NCBI RefSeq assembly: GCF_003352085.1
Contig: NZ_CP025804.1
Coordinates: 3,906,001-3,970,000 of the forward strand
Direction: 5' to 3'
Length of the DNA stretch: 64,000 nucleotides
Origin: Sulfitobacter sp. SK012
GTDB lineage: Bacteria; Pseudomonadota; Alphaproteobacteria; Rhodobacterales; Rhodobacteraceae
Positions 33,046 through 41,165 of this stretch are shown here, piece after piece (the first letter of the stretch is position 1; each line of letters starts with the position of its first letter). The notes under the pieces were generated by a model. It worked only from the letters and a program-made list of their open reading frames with translations, was not told the origin of the DNA and made no database searches. The position numbers and the translations under genes were made by a program.

Positions 33046-34938
33046 TTAGCTTACTGCCCTGTTTTTTTTGCGGCGGCCAAAAAAACCAAATGCCCCGAGA
33101 CCAAGCGCCAACATGGGAAACGCGGCGGGAACTGGGACCGGCGCAACTATTTGTTCAGCAGCAGTGAGACGTACGGACTGTCGATTATTATCCAGCGAAA
33201 CAATTGAGCTGCTCCAATTTACACCTAGCGCCTCTGAGTAATCAAAAACGAAGCTGTCTAAATCTTTGAACCCAAAGCTATCCCCAACCAGCAAATCAAA
33301 GATGTCCCCGTCGGCTGCCGTAAAACTACCGCCAAAATTGATGTCGAAGATTGTAAAAGCAGCCAGTTCTACATTGCCTAGGATGTTCAATTGATCGTAC
33401 TCAGTGCCTACTTCTGTTCCGAACAGTTCGAAAGCCAGTGTAGAAACATCAGTTGATGTGAGGCTGCCACCAATCGTCAAAATTCCAGCTGAGTTGCCCG
33501 GCCCAATCAGAGCGTTAGATAAATTCAGATCACCTATAATTGACCCGCTCCCGCCCAACGACCCGCCTTTTATTGAAACCCGCTGTTGTATTTCTCCGTC
33601 AACAATTAAACTGCCGGCGTTCTGTTCGATGAAGCCCCTGCCACTTACCACCGACCCAGCCAGAACATTCATGCGTGAATTGTTTGTAAGCTTGCCGTTG
33701 TTGAACAGATCGAACCGACGGTTGTTAAGCGTGCCGTCGTTGGTCAGTGTGCCGTCGTTGCTCAGCGAGCCGTAGTTGTTCAGCGTTCCAGAGTTGTTCA
33801 GTGCGCCGCGGTTCCACAAATTTTGGTAGCTGGTCAACGTGCCGGTGTTAGTCAGCGTTCCCTTACTGTTATTGGTCAGCAAGTCGCTGTTGATCAGCGT
33901 GCCGGCGTTAATCAGTTTACCGTTATTCGTTAGCTCATTTGATATATCCAGTTTGCCGGTGTTTGTCAGCGTGCCATAGTTGGTCACCTTCGCGACGGTT
34001 AGCGAGCCATTGTTATTAAAAATACCGTTGTTTTTAACCGTACCATCTAAGTACATATTGCTGTCGTTGTTCAGCGTTCCGACATTGCTCAGCGTGCCGT
34101 TGTGGTTCAGCGTTCCCGAGTTGTTCAGTGTGTCAGTATTTGTCAGTGTGCCGATTATGCTCAGTTTGCCATTATTGGACAGCGTGCCTGCATTGCTCAG
34201 CGTGCCGTTTTGGTTCAGTGTGCCGGCGTTGCTGAGCTTACTATTGTTATTTAACATACCTTTGCTGCTCAGTGTGCCTTTGTTGTTTAGCGAGCCATTG
34301 TTGGTCAGCGAACCCGTGCTGCTCAGAGTACCGTCGTTGTTCAGCGCGCCGCTGCTGCTCATCGAAACTGTACTTTTTAGCGTGCCAGTGTTGGTCAGCG
34401 TTCCGGAGTTGAGCAAAGCTTCGTAGTTGGTCAGAGTTCCAGTATTGGTCAGAGTACCGAAGTTGAATAGACGGTCATGGTTCTCCAGCGTGCCGTCGTT
34501 GGTCAGTTGATCGTTGTTGGTTAGCTCGGATGACCAATGGTTCAACTTTCCGGTGTTTGTCAACGTGCCGTCATTGTTCAACTTCCCATAGTTGTCCAGC
34601 GTGCCTTCGTTATTCAAAACTCCGGTGCTGCTCAGCGCACCGAAGTTGTTTAGTGCGCGATTGTTGGTCAGCGTACCAGAGTTGGTCATCGTGCTATAGA
34701 AGTTGGTCAGTTTGCCAGAATTAATCAGAGTGCCTTCGTTATTAAACTGATCTTTGCTAACAAGCTCACTCCGATTGTCCAGAGTGCCTGTGCGTGCTAC
34801 CGAAGAAAGCCCATCTGTTTCGGTCTTGACTGTAAGGACAAGAATTTCTCCAGGACTCACGTCAATTGTCGCCGCCCCAACTACTCCAGAAATCAAACTG
34901 GATGCCACAGCTGTGACAGTCAAAAAATTGTATTTCAC
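33046..34938 (-). CDS. Large tandem-repeat VPLPA-CTERM surface protein
   Basis: A 630-residue protein. A signal peptide covers residues 1-22. Residues about 50-430 consist of some 40 short degenerate units of the type GTLxNxGxLxN (for example GTLTNTGTLNN), expected to fold as a beta-solenoid. Residues about 430-500 (GSLGGSGSIIGDLNLSNALI then GPGNSAGILTIGGSL) resemble passenger-associated repeats of autotransporters. The end is VPVPAAFPMLALGLGAFGFF followed by GRRKKNRAVS, a VPLPA-CTERM-type sorting signal. It is probably an exosortase-processed adhesin or matrix protein. It shares its sorting signal with the gene at 30339-30932. Confidence 0.85.
   Translation of the reverse strand: MKYNFLTVTAVASSLISGVVGAATIDVSPGEILVLTVKTETDGLSSVARTGTLDNRSELVSKDQFNNEGTLINSGKLTNFYSTMTNSGTLTNNRALNNFGALSSTGVLNNEGTLDNYGKLNNDGTLTNTGKLNHWSSELTNNDQLTNDGTLENHDRLFNFGTLTNTGTLTNYEALLNSGTLTNTGTLKSTVSMSSSGALNNDGTLSSTGSLTNNGSLNNKGTLSSKGMLNNNSKLSNAGTLNQNGTLSNAGTLSNNGKLSIIGTLTNTDTLNNSGTLNHNGTLSNVGTLNNDSNMYLDGTVKNNGIFNNNGSLTVAKVTNYGTLTNTGKLDISNELTNNGKLINAGTLINSDLLTNNSKGTLTNTGTLTSYQNLWNRGALNNSGTLNNYGSLSNDGTLTNDGTLNNRRFDLFNNGKLTNNSRMNVLAGSVVSGRGFIEQNAGSLIVDGEIQQRVSIKGGSLGGSGSIIGDLNLSNALIGPGNSAGILTIGGSLTSTDVSTLAFELFGTEVGTEYDQLNILGNVELAAFTIFDINFGGSFTAADGDIFDLLVGDSFGFKDLDSFVFDYSEALGVNWSSSIVSLDNNRQSVRLTAAEQIVAPVPVPAAFPMLALGLGAFGFFGRRKKNRAVS
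33700..34770 (-). repeat. Degenerate in-frame tandem repeats of the surface protein
   Basis: Short units, mostly 24-30 bp, of the plus-strand form GTTCAGCGTGCCG(T/G)-(A/T)-GTTG recur for about 1 kb. The spacing keeps the reading frame, but the units differ, unlike the identical array at 18981-19274. Confidence 0.8.
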
Positions 34939-35028
34939 TCTTGCTCCCTCTAAGAAAAACCCGAGGCGTCAACACCGAGGTAATGCCATCATGTAAAACT
35001 TATCAAAGATAACGTATCGGGGACGTTT

Positions 35029-35232
35029 TCATTTTGATAGTATAAATTTTGCTTTCAGGTGAAGCACTTGCGCTCGCGGTTGACTTGGCCCCGTCTTCCC
35101 CTTTACCACATCGTCAGGCAGGTGCCCTTCCTCCCACACCCTGTCCACGAACTGAGCCACCTCAGGGTGATCCGACCAAGTGTGCACATCAATGGTGCGG
35201 GAGTACCAAGGATTCTCTATCTCTTGAATCAT
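35029..35232 (-). pseudogene. N-terminal fragment of an unrecognised island gene, copy B
   Basis: From the ATG at 35232, with AAAGGACC upstream, the frame reads MIQEIENPWYSRTIDVHTWS through GHLPDDV and then runs 25 more residues into unrelated sequence. It parallels copy A (29782-29919), and similarity between the copies stops at the same codon. Upstream of this copy lies the TACCTA/TAGGTA cluster. It is scored as a truncated gene. Confidence 0.55.
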
Positions 35233-35562
35233 AAGGGGTCCTTTGGCTCATAGGGGTTAGGGGTATTGTGAGGGAGAGTAGGTATTATCTGGGTAATAAT
35301 AATTATACCTACTAGGGTAGTTTTCTAGGGGAAATCTACTAGGGTCTTCTTCTATTATCTTCTCATCTTATCGATTACTTATACCTATTACCTACTAGGT
35401 ATTATCTCCCCCCATAATCCCCCTAATAACTGGAAGGTAGCCCCTGAGGTTACCCTGTCTCGGAGGGCCCAGAGACCCAAAGTGGGGCATTCTTGGGGGC
35501 ATTTTGGAGTTTGGTTACCCTTGGGTGGGGGCTCTGGGGTATGATCTGGAGAGGGTCTGGGG
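35106..35562. repeat. Island direct repeat, copy B, interrupted by an AT-rich block and cut by IS256
   Basis: The left part (35106-35277) and right part (about 35471-35562) match 29793-30050. The right part ends exactly at the IS256 left end (35563), while the sequence beyond the IS right end does not continue the repeat as copy A does. Confidence 0.88.
35277..35410. promoter_or_regulatory. Iteron-like cluster of TACCTA/TAGGTA motifs
   Basis: AGTAGGTAT (35277-35285) is a perfect inverted repeat of ATACCTACT (35305-35313). TACCTACTAGG occurs at 35306-35316 and 35389-35399. TAGGTATTATCT occurs at 35279-35290 and 35396-35407. CTACTAGGG occurs again near 35337-35345. The stretch is AT-rich against its GC-rich surroundings and lies just upstream of the copy B gene fragment. 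This is the layout of a replication origin with iterons or of an operator cluster; which of the two is undecided. Confidence 0.45.
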
Positions 35563-36949
35563 GAGCTATGACTGAATCTGGTGTTTGGGGGATTTGAAGG
35601 TTGGCGGCGTATCTGGTTGATTTGTTGTTGCGAGACAGCAGCCCAACCGAAGGAGATACACCACCATGGAAACGACTAACATTGTTGATTTTTCGCGTCG
35701 AGACGGGATCACGGACGCGCTGACGGATTTATTGAGAACAGGAGCGCAGCAATTGATCGCAACAGCCGTTGAAGCTGAGCTTGAAAGCTATCTGTCTCAG
35801 TTTACCACCGCGCGCACTGAGGCCGGTCATGCGACTGTTGTGCGCAATGGGCATCATCCCGAGCGCCCGTTCCAAACGGGCATCGGCCCCGTGAACGTGC
35901 GCATTCCCAAGGTTCGCTCAAAAAACGGCCAGCCCGTGACATTCCATTCGGCCCTGGTGCCACCGTACGTGCGCAGAACCAAAACGTTGGAAGCGGCCTT
36001 GCCATGGCTGTATCTGAAGGGCATCTCCAGCGGTGAAATGGGCTCGGCTCTCAAGGTTCTTCTGGGCCCTGATGCGGCGGGATTGTCGGCAAATACGGTC
36101 TCACGGCTCAAGCGCGATTGGGCCAACGAATACGGCGAGTGGAGAAAGGCAGCGTTGGACGATGAGCCCTTGGTCTACATCTGGGCTGACGGTGTCCACA
36201 GCGGCCTTCGGGGCGAGGATGACAAGCTCTGCGCCCTTGTGATTGTGGGGGTAACAGCCCGTGGCAAGAAGCGGTTCTTGGCTATTGAGGACGGGGTGCG
36301 CGAGTCCACGCAGAGCTGGCGCGAGGCTCTCCTCAGCCTCAAAAGCCGGGGAATGAACGCCCCGAAACTTGCTATTGGAGATGGTGCCATGGGGTTCTGG
36401 GCCGCCATAGATGAAGTCTATCCTGAGACCCGTCATCAACGCTGTTGGCAACACAAAACTATGAATGTGCTCAACTGTTTGCCCAAGCTGTCTCAGCCAA
36501 AGGCCAAAGCTGCGATCCACAACATCCGGCAGGCTGAGACCAAAGATGATGCGGGCAAGGCCTTAGATTTGTTCATCAAAACCTACGAACCCAAATACCC
36601 CAAGGCGACGCTGTGCCTGCAAAAGGACCGCGAGGAACTCATGGCATTCTTCGACTTTCCAGCACAACACTGGCAAAGCATCCGCACCAGTAATCCAATT
36701 GAATCCGCCTTTGCCACGATCCGTCATCGCACCAAACGATCAAAGGGCTGCCTCTCACGCGACGGCATGCTGCACATGATGTTCAAGCTGGGGCAATGCG
36801 CCGAGCAAAACTGGAGGAAACTACGCGGCTTTGACTACCTCGCCAAAGTCATCACCGGCGTCGCATTCAAAGACGGAATTGAAGCCACTGAAAACAGCCA
36901 GATCGCCGCATGACCAGAAACCCTTAAACACCAGATTTGACAATAACTC
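35563..36949 (+). mobile_element. IS256-family insertion sequence, copy 2, without target duplication
   Basis: 1387 bp, the same ends as copy 1 (GAGCTATGACTGAATC on the left, ATTTGACAATAACTC on the right) and apparently one nucleotide difference in the whole gene (36527). The flanking nonamers GGTCTGGGG (35554-35562) and AGCCTGCGG (36950-36958) do not match, so no target duplication is present. Both the left repeat and the gene on the right are cut at the element's borders. Confidence 0.92.
35666..36913 (+). CDS. IS256-family (mutator-type) transposase, copy 2
   Basis: A 415-residue DDE transposase identical to the product at 5362-6609 except for Arg instead of Trp at about residue 288 (NIRQAE against NIWQAE). 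All catalytic motifs (WADGVHSG, GDGAMGFW, SNPIESAF) are intact. The substitution lies between the second Asp and the Glu, in the insertion region, and might affect activity; this cannot be judged from sequence. Confidence 0.95.
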   Translation: METTNIVDFSRRDGITDALTDLLRTGAQQLIATAVEAELESYLSQFTTARTEAGHATVVRNGHHPERPFQTGIGPVNVRIPKVRSKNGQPVTFHSALVPPYVRRTKTLEAALPWLYLKGISSGEMGSALKVLLGPDAAGLSANTVSRLKRDWANEYGEWRKAALDDEPLVYIWADGVHSGLRGEDDKLCALVIVGVTARGKKRFLAIEDGVRESTQSWREALLSLKSRGMNAPKLAIGDGAMGFWAAIDEVYPETRHQRCWQHKTMNVLNCLPKLSQPKAKAAIHNIRQAETKDDAGKALDLFIKTYEPKYPKATLCLQKDREELMAFFDFPAQHWQSIRTSNPIESAFATIRHRTKRSKGCLSRDGMLHMMFKLGQCAEQNWRKLRGFDYLAKVITGVAFKDGIEATENSQIAA

Positions 36950-37467
36950 AGCCTGCGGCAGTTTTACTAACTTTTTTTCGCCCAAAGATCGCAGAAACAG
37001 CTCAGTGCAATAGTGAAAGCCCACAAGGTAGGTACATCGCTAATACACTCTTCCGGGTTGCTTTTGTTGCAATTGTGCTCGCAACTATTTCAGACGTGGC
37101 TGACGCAAAAATAGTTGAATGTGCATTTAGCAAGGCCACATCGAGCGGCGGTATGGGTAATGCCAAAAATACCAGAGCCTTCTTAGGTGAAGCTATCTCT
37201 CTTGATACCTCAAAAAAAATGATCAAGGTCCAGTGGTCTGACCGTGCCAGCGGGTGGAGGCCCGCAGACGAAATGAAGAAAAACAAGAGCTTCACATCGT
37301 ACATTATATATCAAGAGGTTAAGTTTAGAAAAGGCCCCTTGCCTATGAAGTTTCTATTTCGCCTGTCTGCAGATGAATCGGGTCTCGAAGTGCGTTCGGA
37401 AGTGCAGAAATCGGCAGGTAGTGGTCGAGAATGGAAACAACTTGCAGCGCGATATAAGTGCAAATAG
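36950..37467 (+). pseudogene. Exported protein gene with its 5' end replaced by IS256
   Basis: The open frame runs from the IS right end into NTLFRVAFVAIVLATISDVADA, a signal-peptide-like segment, then about 120 residues (KIVECAFSKATSSGG and KKMIKVQWSDRASGWRPADE) to the stop at 37467. Between the element border and the signal peptide there is no ATG or GTG in frame; the only upstream start is a TTG inside the IS terminus at 36937. The native start was probably lost when the IS junction formed. The family is not recognised. Expression could only come from the IS side. Confidence 0.5.
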
Positions 37468-38103
37468 GATCTGTCCTGCCTTTCCCCGCGGCTTGCTCGA
37501 AGGTCCGGCGGGAGCCGAAAACGGCCTTAAAGTGGCTTGCGACGACCTACCGGCTTACCCGCAATCCGATAATAGCTGCGTTTTCAGCCAGTGTCTGCTC
37601 TGGGTCGAGGCTGCCGATGTGGGTGCATCCCATTTGTAGGTCCTGAGCTTAGGGTGTCTTGGCAGGTTCGCAAAGGGCAATACAGGGACACTCTTTGAGC
37701 ATTGCTGCATGGCGTAGTGCAAGTACTGTTCTCCGCCCCTCACGGCAAAAAAAGGAACAGTGATTTCCCCCGGCCAGCGCAAAGCCAGCCGGGTTTAGTC
37801 GTTATGAAAAGCGCCTGGTCACCACCTAGTCAGCCAGCCACCGCCAGTAGGCGTCGGCATTGGTGAATCCCTTTGCCTGAGCGGCTAAGTCCTGCTGTTT
37901 GTATGGGCGGCGAGGGTATCAGCGTATTATCGTGCAACAACACCAATGCTTCAGGCCAATGTGCGCCACTTAGAAAGCGACCGTGAAGAAGATTTCAAGT
38001 TTGGTGTGCCATGCGCCGCAAGACACATTGGAATTTTTGCAATCTGGAACCCATCCAACAACATATATCTACCCACTTGATCTGCAGCTAGGAGAATCTT
38101 GAC
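37468..38103. other. Spacer with island and repeat remnants
   Basis: No intact gene. The first about 60 bases carry a GAAGGTCCGGCGGGAGCC dispersed-repeat-like fragment. CCCGGC and GCCGGG (37766-37793) can form a hairpin. The integrase-partner remnant at 37826-37912 lies inside this stretch. Confidence 0.4.
37826..37912 (-). pseudogene. Decayed relative of the integrase-coupled small ORF
   Basis: The minus strand reads KQQDLAAQAKGFTNADAYWR and then WLAD before a stop. It aligns with AEDLAARAQGFTNADA of the ORF at 32603-32734. It has no start and is preceded by degraded sequence (YPRRPY in place of the expected EYDGG). It marks a second mobile-element trace on the opposite strand, about 5 kb away. 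Confidence 0.6.
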
Positions 38104-38166
38104 TTGGATCAATTGAAGACAGCTCTGCTTGCTTATCCTTTGCCGCAAAGAGAAAGGATCTTTAAT

Positions 38167-38580
38167 ATGTTAAACGTCACCAAGGTATCCGCAGACCGGA
38201 TAAACATCGAACTTTCTGGGGCCATTGATGCAGACGAAATGAGCACGGTGTTAGATCACCTGCTTAGGAAGTCCGAAGGCGTTAGCAACGGTAAGATGCT
38301 CTACACGATTTCCGATTTCGCGATGCCTACCTTGAGCGCGCTGGTTGTCGAACTGTATCGCATGCCGGAGCTGCTCGGATTGCTGGGCAAGTTTAAAAAA
38401 TGTGCTGTGCTTTGTGACACTGCATGGGTCCGAACCGCCGCCGAGTTTGAAGGAGCAGTGTTTCGATCTCTCGACATAAAAAGCTTCACACTTAGTGATA
38501 CCGAAGCGGCCGAAACTTGGCTTAATGGCCGGCAGGAGAGTGCCGAACAGGAAGAAGAAGAAGAGAACTTCCCAGTCTAA
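38167..38580 (+). CDS. SpoIIAA-like (STAS-fold) protein
   Basis: A 137-residue protein from the ATG at 38167, which has AAAGGA about ten bases upstream; the longer frame from 38104 is less likely. The core MLNVTKVSADRINIELSGAI, then GKMLYTISDFAMPTLSALVV and later FKKCAVLCDTAWVRTAAEFE, matches the SpoIIAA-like family (PF11964), a CRAL-TRIO/STAS-like fold. The C-terminus is strongly acidic. Its role is unknown. It precedes a universal stress protein on the same strand, so both may belong to one stress-linked unit. Confidence 0.75.
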   Translation: MLNVTKVSADRINIELSGAIDADEMSTVLDHLLRKSEGVSNGKMLYTISDFAMPTLSALVVELYRMPELLGLLGKFKKCAVLCDTAWVRTAAEFEGAVFRSLDIKSFTLSDTEAAETWLNGRQESAEQEEEEENFPV

Positions 38581-38753
38581 TCAGTAAGGGTAGAATGGCC
38601 GGTTTCGAGCGTGCGATCGCAACGGAAAAGCCTATTTTCGCATCGGAATTTCCACAAAGAGAGCGTGGCGTGTGGCACCAATTGACATGGCTCAATACCG
38701 ACAACAGACAGACCGGGTACTTTAAGCAGCAGATAACAATAGGAGTTGGATCT

Positions 38754-39161
38754 ATGTATGAGAATATTCTTGTGCCGGTTCTCGTAGACAACGAGCATGA
38801 CACCCACGCATCATTGCAAGCAGCGAAAACGCTGGCAAGTGATAGGGCAAAATTCACCATTGTGCATGTCATGGAGCCCATCCCCAGTTTTGTCCTTGCA
38901 GAAATTCCCGCTGATGCACTGAACAGGACGCATACAGAAATTGAGGATGCTATGTCCCGAATGGCTCAATCCCTGGAGGATTGCGAAACCAAACTCATTT
39001 CAGGTCATGCCGGGCGCGCCATCGTCGACTACGCCCACGATAACGGCGTCGATTGCATTGTCGTTGCGTCCCACAGCCCCAGAGTTTCCGACTTCATCCT
39101 CGGCTCCACCGCCGCTTGGGTTGTGCGCAACGCGAATTGCTCCGTTCACGTGGTTCGATAA
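38754..39161 (+). CDS. Universal stress protein (UspA family)
   Basis: A 135-residue Usp from the ATG at 38754, with AGGAGTTGG immediately upstream; the open frame to 38595 lacks a good site. It begins MYENILVPVLVD and ends with the nucleotide-binding pattern GHAGRAIVDY, CIVVASHSPRVSDFILGSTA and CSVHVVR. It is paralogous to the Usp at 6775-7182. It follows the SpoIIAA-like gene by 170 bp. Confidence 0.85.
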   Translation: MYENILVPVLVDNEHDTHASLQAAKTLASDRAKFTIVHVMEPIPSFVLAEIPADALNRTHTEIEDAMSRMAQSLEDCETKLISGHAGRAIVDYAHDNGVDCIVVASHSPRVSDFILGSTAAWVVRNANCSVHVVR

Positions 39162-39540
39162 TTCGCCATTTTGAACTTAGACGTTCCGTGCAGAACCAAG
39201 AGGCTTGTTATTAAGCAGTTTCTTCCCAAAGCGTCGGCGCTATTCTTGCTTTCGAGTAACGCTGGATGTGGATGCTGGCGCGACCCATTATGATCTACAT
39301 TGTACGAGCTGGGTTGGCCTTAAAGAATGACGAACGCCCTGTATCGCCCTCGAAACTCGAAGCGCTACTGCCAATTCTTCAAAAGCAGTATTATTATTCG
39401 ACAACGTGTGAGGCTCGGAGAGGAAACGCCGGTTACATCAAGCTGCAAGGAAAAGTCCGTCCTTGTTGCGAAAAGTAACCAAGACAACCAGACGCCCGGC
39501 AATGATCCTAAAACGGCTTCGCTGAGGCGATCCAACTAAG
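39162..39540. other. Spacer without supported genes
   Basis: Short frames on both strands have no family signal, and no clear promoter or terminator structure was seen. Confidence 0.4.
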
Positions 39541-39859
39541 GCTCTTTCTGGTTTCCATGCTTGCGTTGGTCATCCGAAACTGGGGCCGGCGCAACGGCAT
39601 TGTTTGGGTGGCCTCACCAACATTGTGTTTTGGACAGCAAGTGTTCTGACTGCAGTTTTCTTTGGGCTATTGCATTTGCCAATTGCGACAGCAGCTTATA
39701 CCGCTCACGTTCTTTTTTGTAGTGCGCTCCATCTTTCTGAATGGAATTTCCGGGAAAATCGCAGGTTTACTTGTTCAAAAGTGCGGCATTGAGACGGCCA
39801 TCCTCTTTAACTCCATGACCGATCTGATCTTTCTTGAACTCATATCAAATCTAACCTAA
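39541..39859 (+). pseudogene. CPBP-family intramembrane metalloprotease remnant
   Basis: Pieces in different frames add up to the C-terminal half of a CAAX/CPBP (Abi) protease: LFLVSMLALVIRNWGRRNG in one frame, GLTNIVFWTASVLTAVFFGL then LHLPIATAAYT in the next, and VVRSIFLNGISGKIAGLLVQ then KCGIETAILFNSMTDLI in a third. The conserved FGLLHLP and the final helix are visible, but the catalytic Glu-Glu-x-x-x-Arg region is absent. At least two frameshifts make it nonfunctional. Confidence 0.6.
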
Positions 39860-40084
39860 CTCACGAGTAGATTGCTAAAATCGCTAAGTAGGACTACGTT
39901 AAGTTTGTATTCATGGAGATTTTATGTCCCGATAATGTGGGGAGGCAAAGCGTCCTCCCGGTGCAAAATTTGACCAAGCTACCGCCCCGCTTTGTTGCCG
40001 TGGGTGAACTCATTTTTGCAATCTAGTTAACCTACATATTATGGCCCGGGGTTGACCCGTGCCCGAACACGAAAGTTCACAACA

Positions 40085-41161
40085 ATGACACGGGACTATT
40101 CCAATTTTTTGCCGCCTTCGGGTTCCGGCAAGCTTCCTAGACGCGAGCGTTCGCCACTGGAAAAACTTGGCTGGAAGCCCTTCTTTAGCCAACAAACTAA
40201 CTTTGACGATCCTGTTGAAATGCCACCCGTTCGTGTGGTTGAAGTCCACAGGACGGGACTGCATGTCCTCGGCGAAGGCCTTGATACCGTCATCCCGCCT
40301 GGACCTGATGCAACAGTCGGTGATTGGTTGTTCTTCGATCAGCAACACCCTTCGCATAGCAGGGTTTTGAACCGTAGCAGCGTTTTTGAACGCCGAGCAC
40401 CTGGATCGGATCGCAATCGGCAACTGATCGCAGCCAACGTGGACACCGTGTTTATCGTGTCTTCGTGCAACAAAGATTTCAATCTCGCGCGGCTTGAACG
40501 CTATGTTGCTTTGGCATTTGAGGCAGAGGTAATGCCGGTGCTCTTGCTCACAAAGGCCGATCTTTGTGATGATCCAGCCCCATATTTGGACGCAGCGCGC
40601 GCAATTTCAAACCGTGTTCTGGTGGAAGTGCTGAACGCCTTGAGCGAGGAGCCCATTGCCCGGCTCGCCCCTTGGTGCAAGCCGGGACAAACGGTTGCAT
40701 TCTTAGGGTCATCTGGCGTGGGGAAATCCACACTGGTCAATGCGCTTTTCCGGGATGGCGTCACTGAAACGGCGGCCATTCGTGACGACGACAGCAAGGG
40801 CCGTCACACAACCACCCGGCGTCAATTGCACTTCACATCCGACGGCTGCGCAGTGCTGGACACCCCCGGAATGCGAGAACTTCAGCTCACCAATGTGAAG
40901 ACAGGAATTGCGGATGTGTTTGCCGACATGGTCGCCTTAGCAAACCAATGTCGCTTCAACGATTGCAAACACGAAGCTGAACCCGGCTGCGCCATTAAAA
41001 ACGCATTGGAACGTGGGGAAATTGACCGAGCCAGATTGACCCGGTGGAACAAGTTGGCTGCGGAAGATCGGTTCAACTCCTCCACATTAGCTGAACGTAA
41101 AAGCGCCGACAAATCGCTGCACAAAATGATCAGCTCCATTCAGAAGAAAAGCAGAAAGTAA
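40085..41161 (+). CDS. rsgA: Ribosome small subunit-dependent GTPase RsgA
   Basis: A 358-residue protein from the ATG at 40085 (a start 33 bases earlier is also open). The order is OB-fold (residues about 40-110), circularly permuted GTPase with G4 LLLTKADL before G1 GSSGVGKSTLVNAL (about residues 213-226), G3 DTPGMREL, and a C-terminal zinc finger CRFNDCKHEAEPGC. RsgA checks the decoding site of the maturing 30S subunit. The next gene starts 4 bp after the stop. Confidence 0.93.
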   Translation: MTRDYSNFLPPSGSGKLPRRERSPLEKLGWKPFFSQQTNFDDPVEMPPVRVVEVHRTGLHVLGEGLDTVIPPGPDATVGDWLFFDQQHPSHSRVLNRSSVFERRAPGSDRNRQLIAANVDTVFIVSSCNKDFNLARLERYVALAFEAEVMPVLLLTKADLCDDPAPYLDAARAISNRVLVEVLNALSEEPIARLAPWCKPGQTVAFLGSSGVGKSTLVNALFRDGVTETAAIRDDDSKGRHTTTRRQLHFTSDGCAVLDTPGMRELQLTNVKTGIADVFADMVALANQCRFNDCKHEAEPGCAIKNALERGEIDRARLTRWNKLAAEDRFNSSTLAERKSADKSLHKMISSIQKKSRK

Positions 41162-41165
41162 GACA

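Noticed and set aside
33980..34426. Plus-strand frames opposite the GTLTNTG repeats
   Set aside because: They only mirror the repeat region of the minus-strand surface protein as Leu/Ser/Val/Pro runs; no initiation signal.
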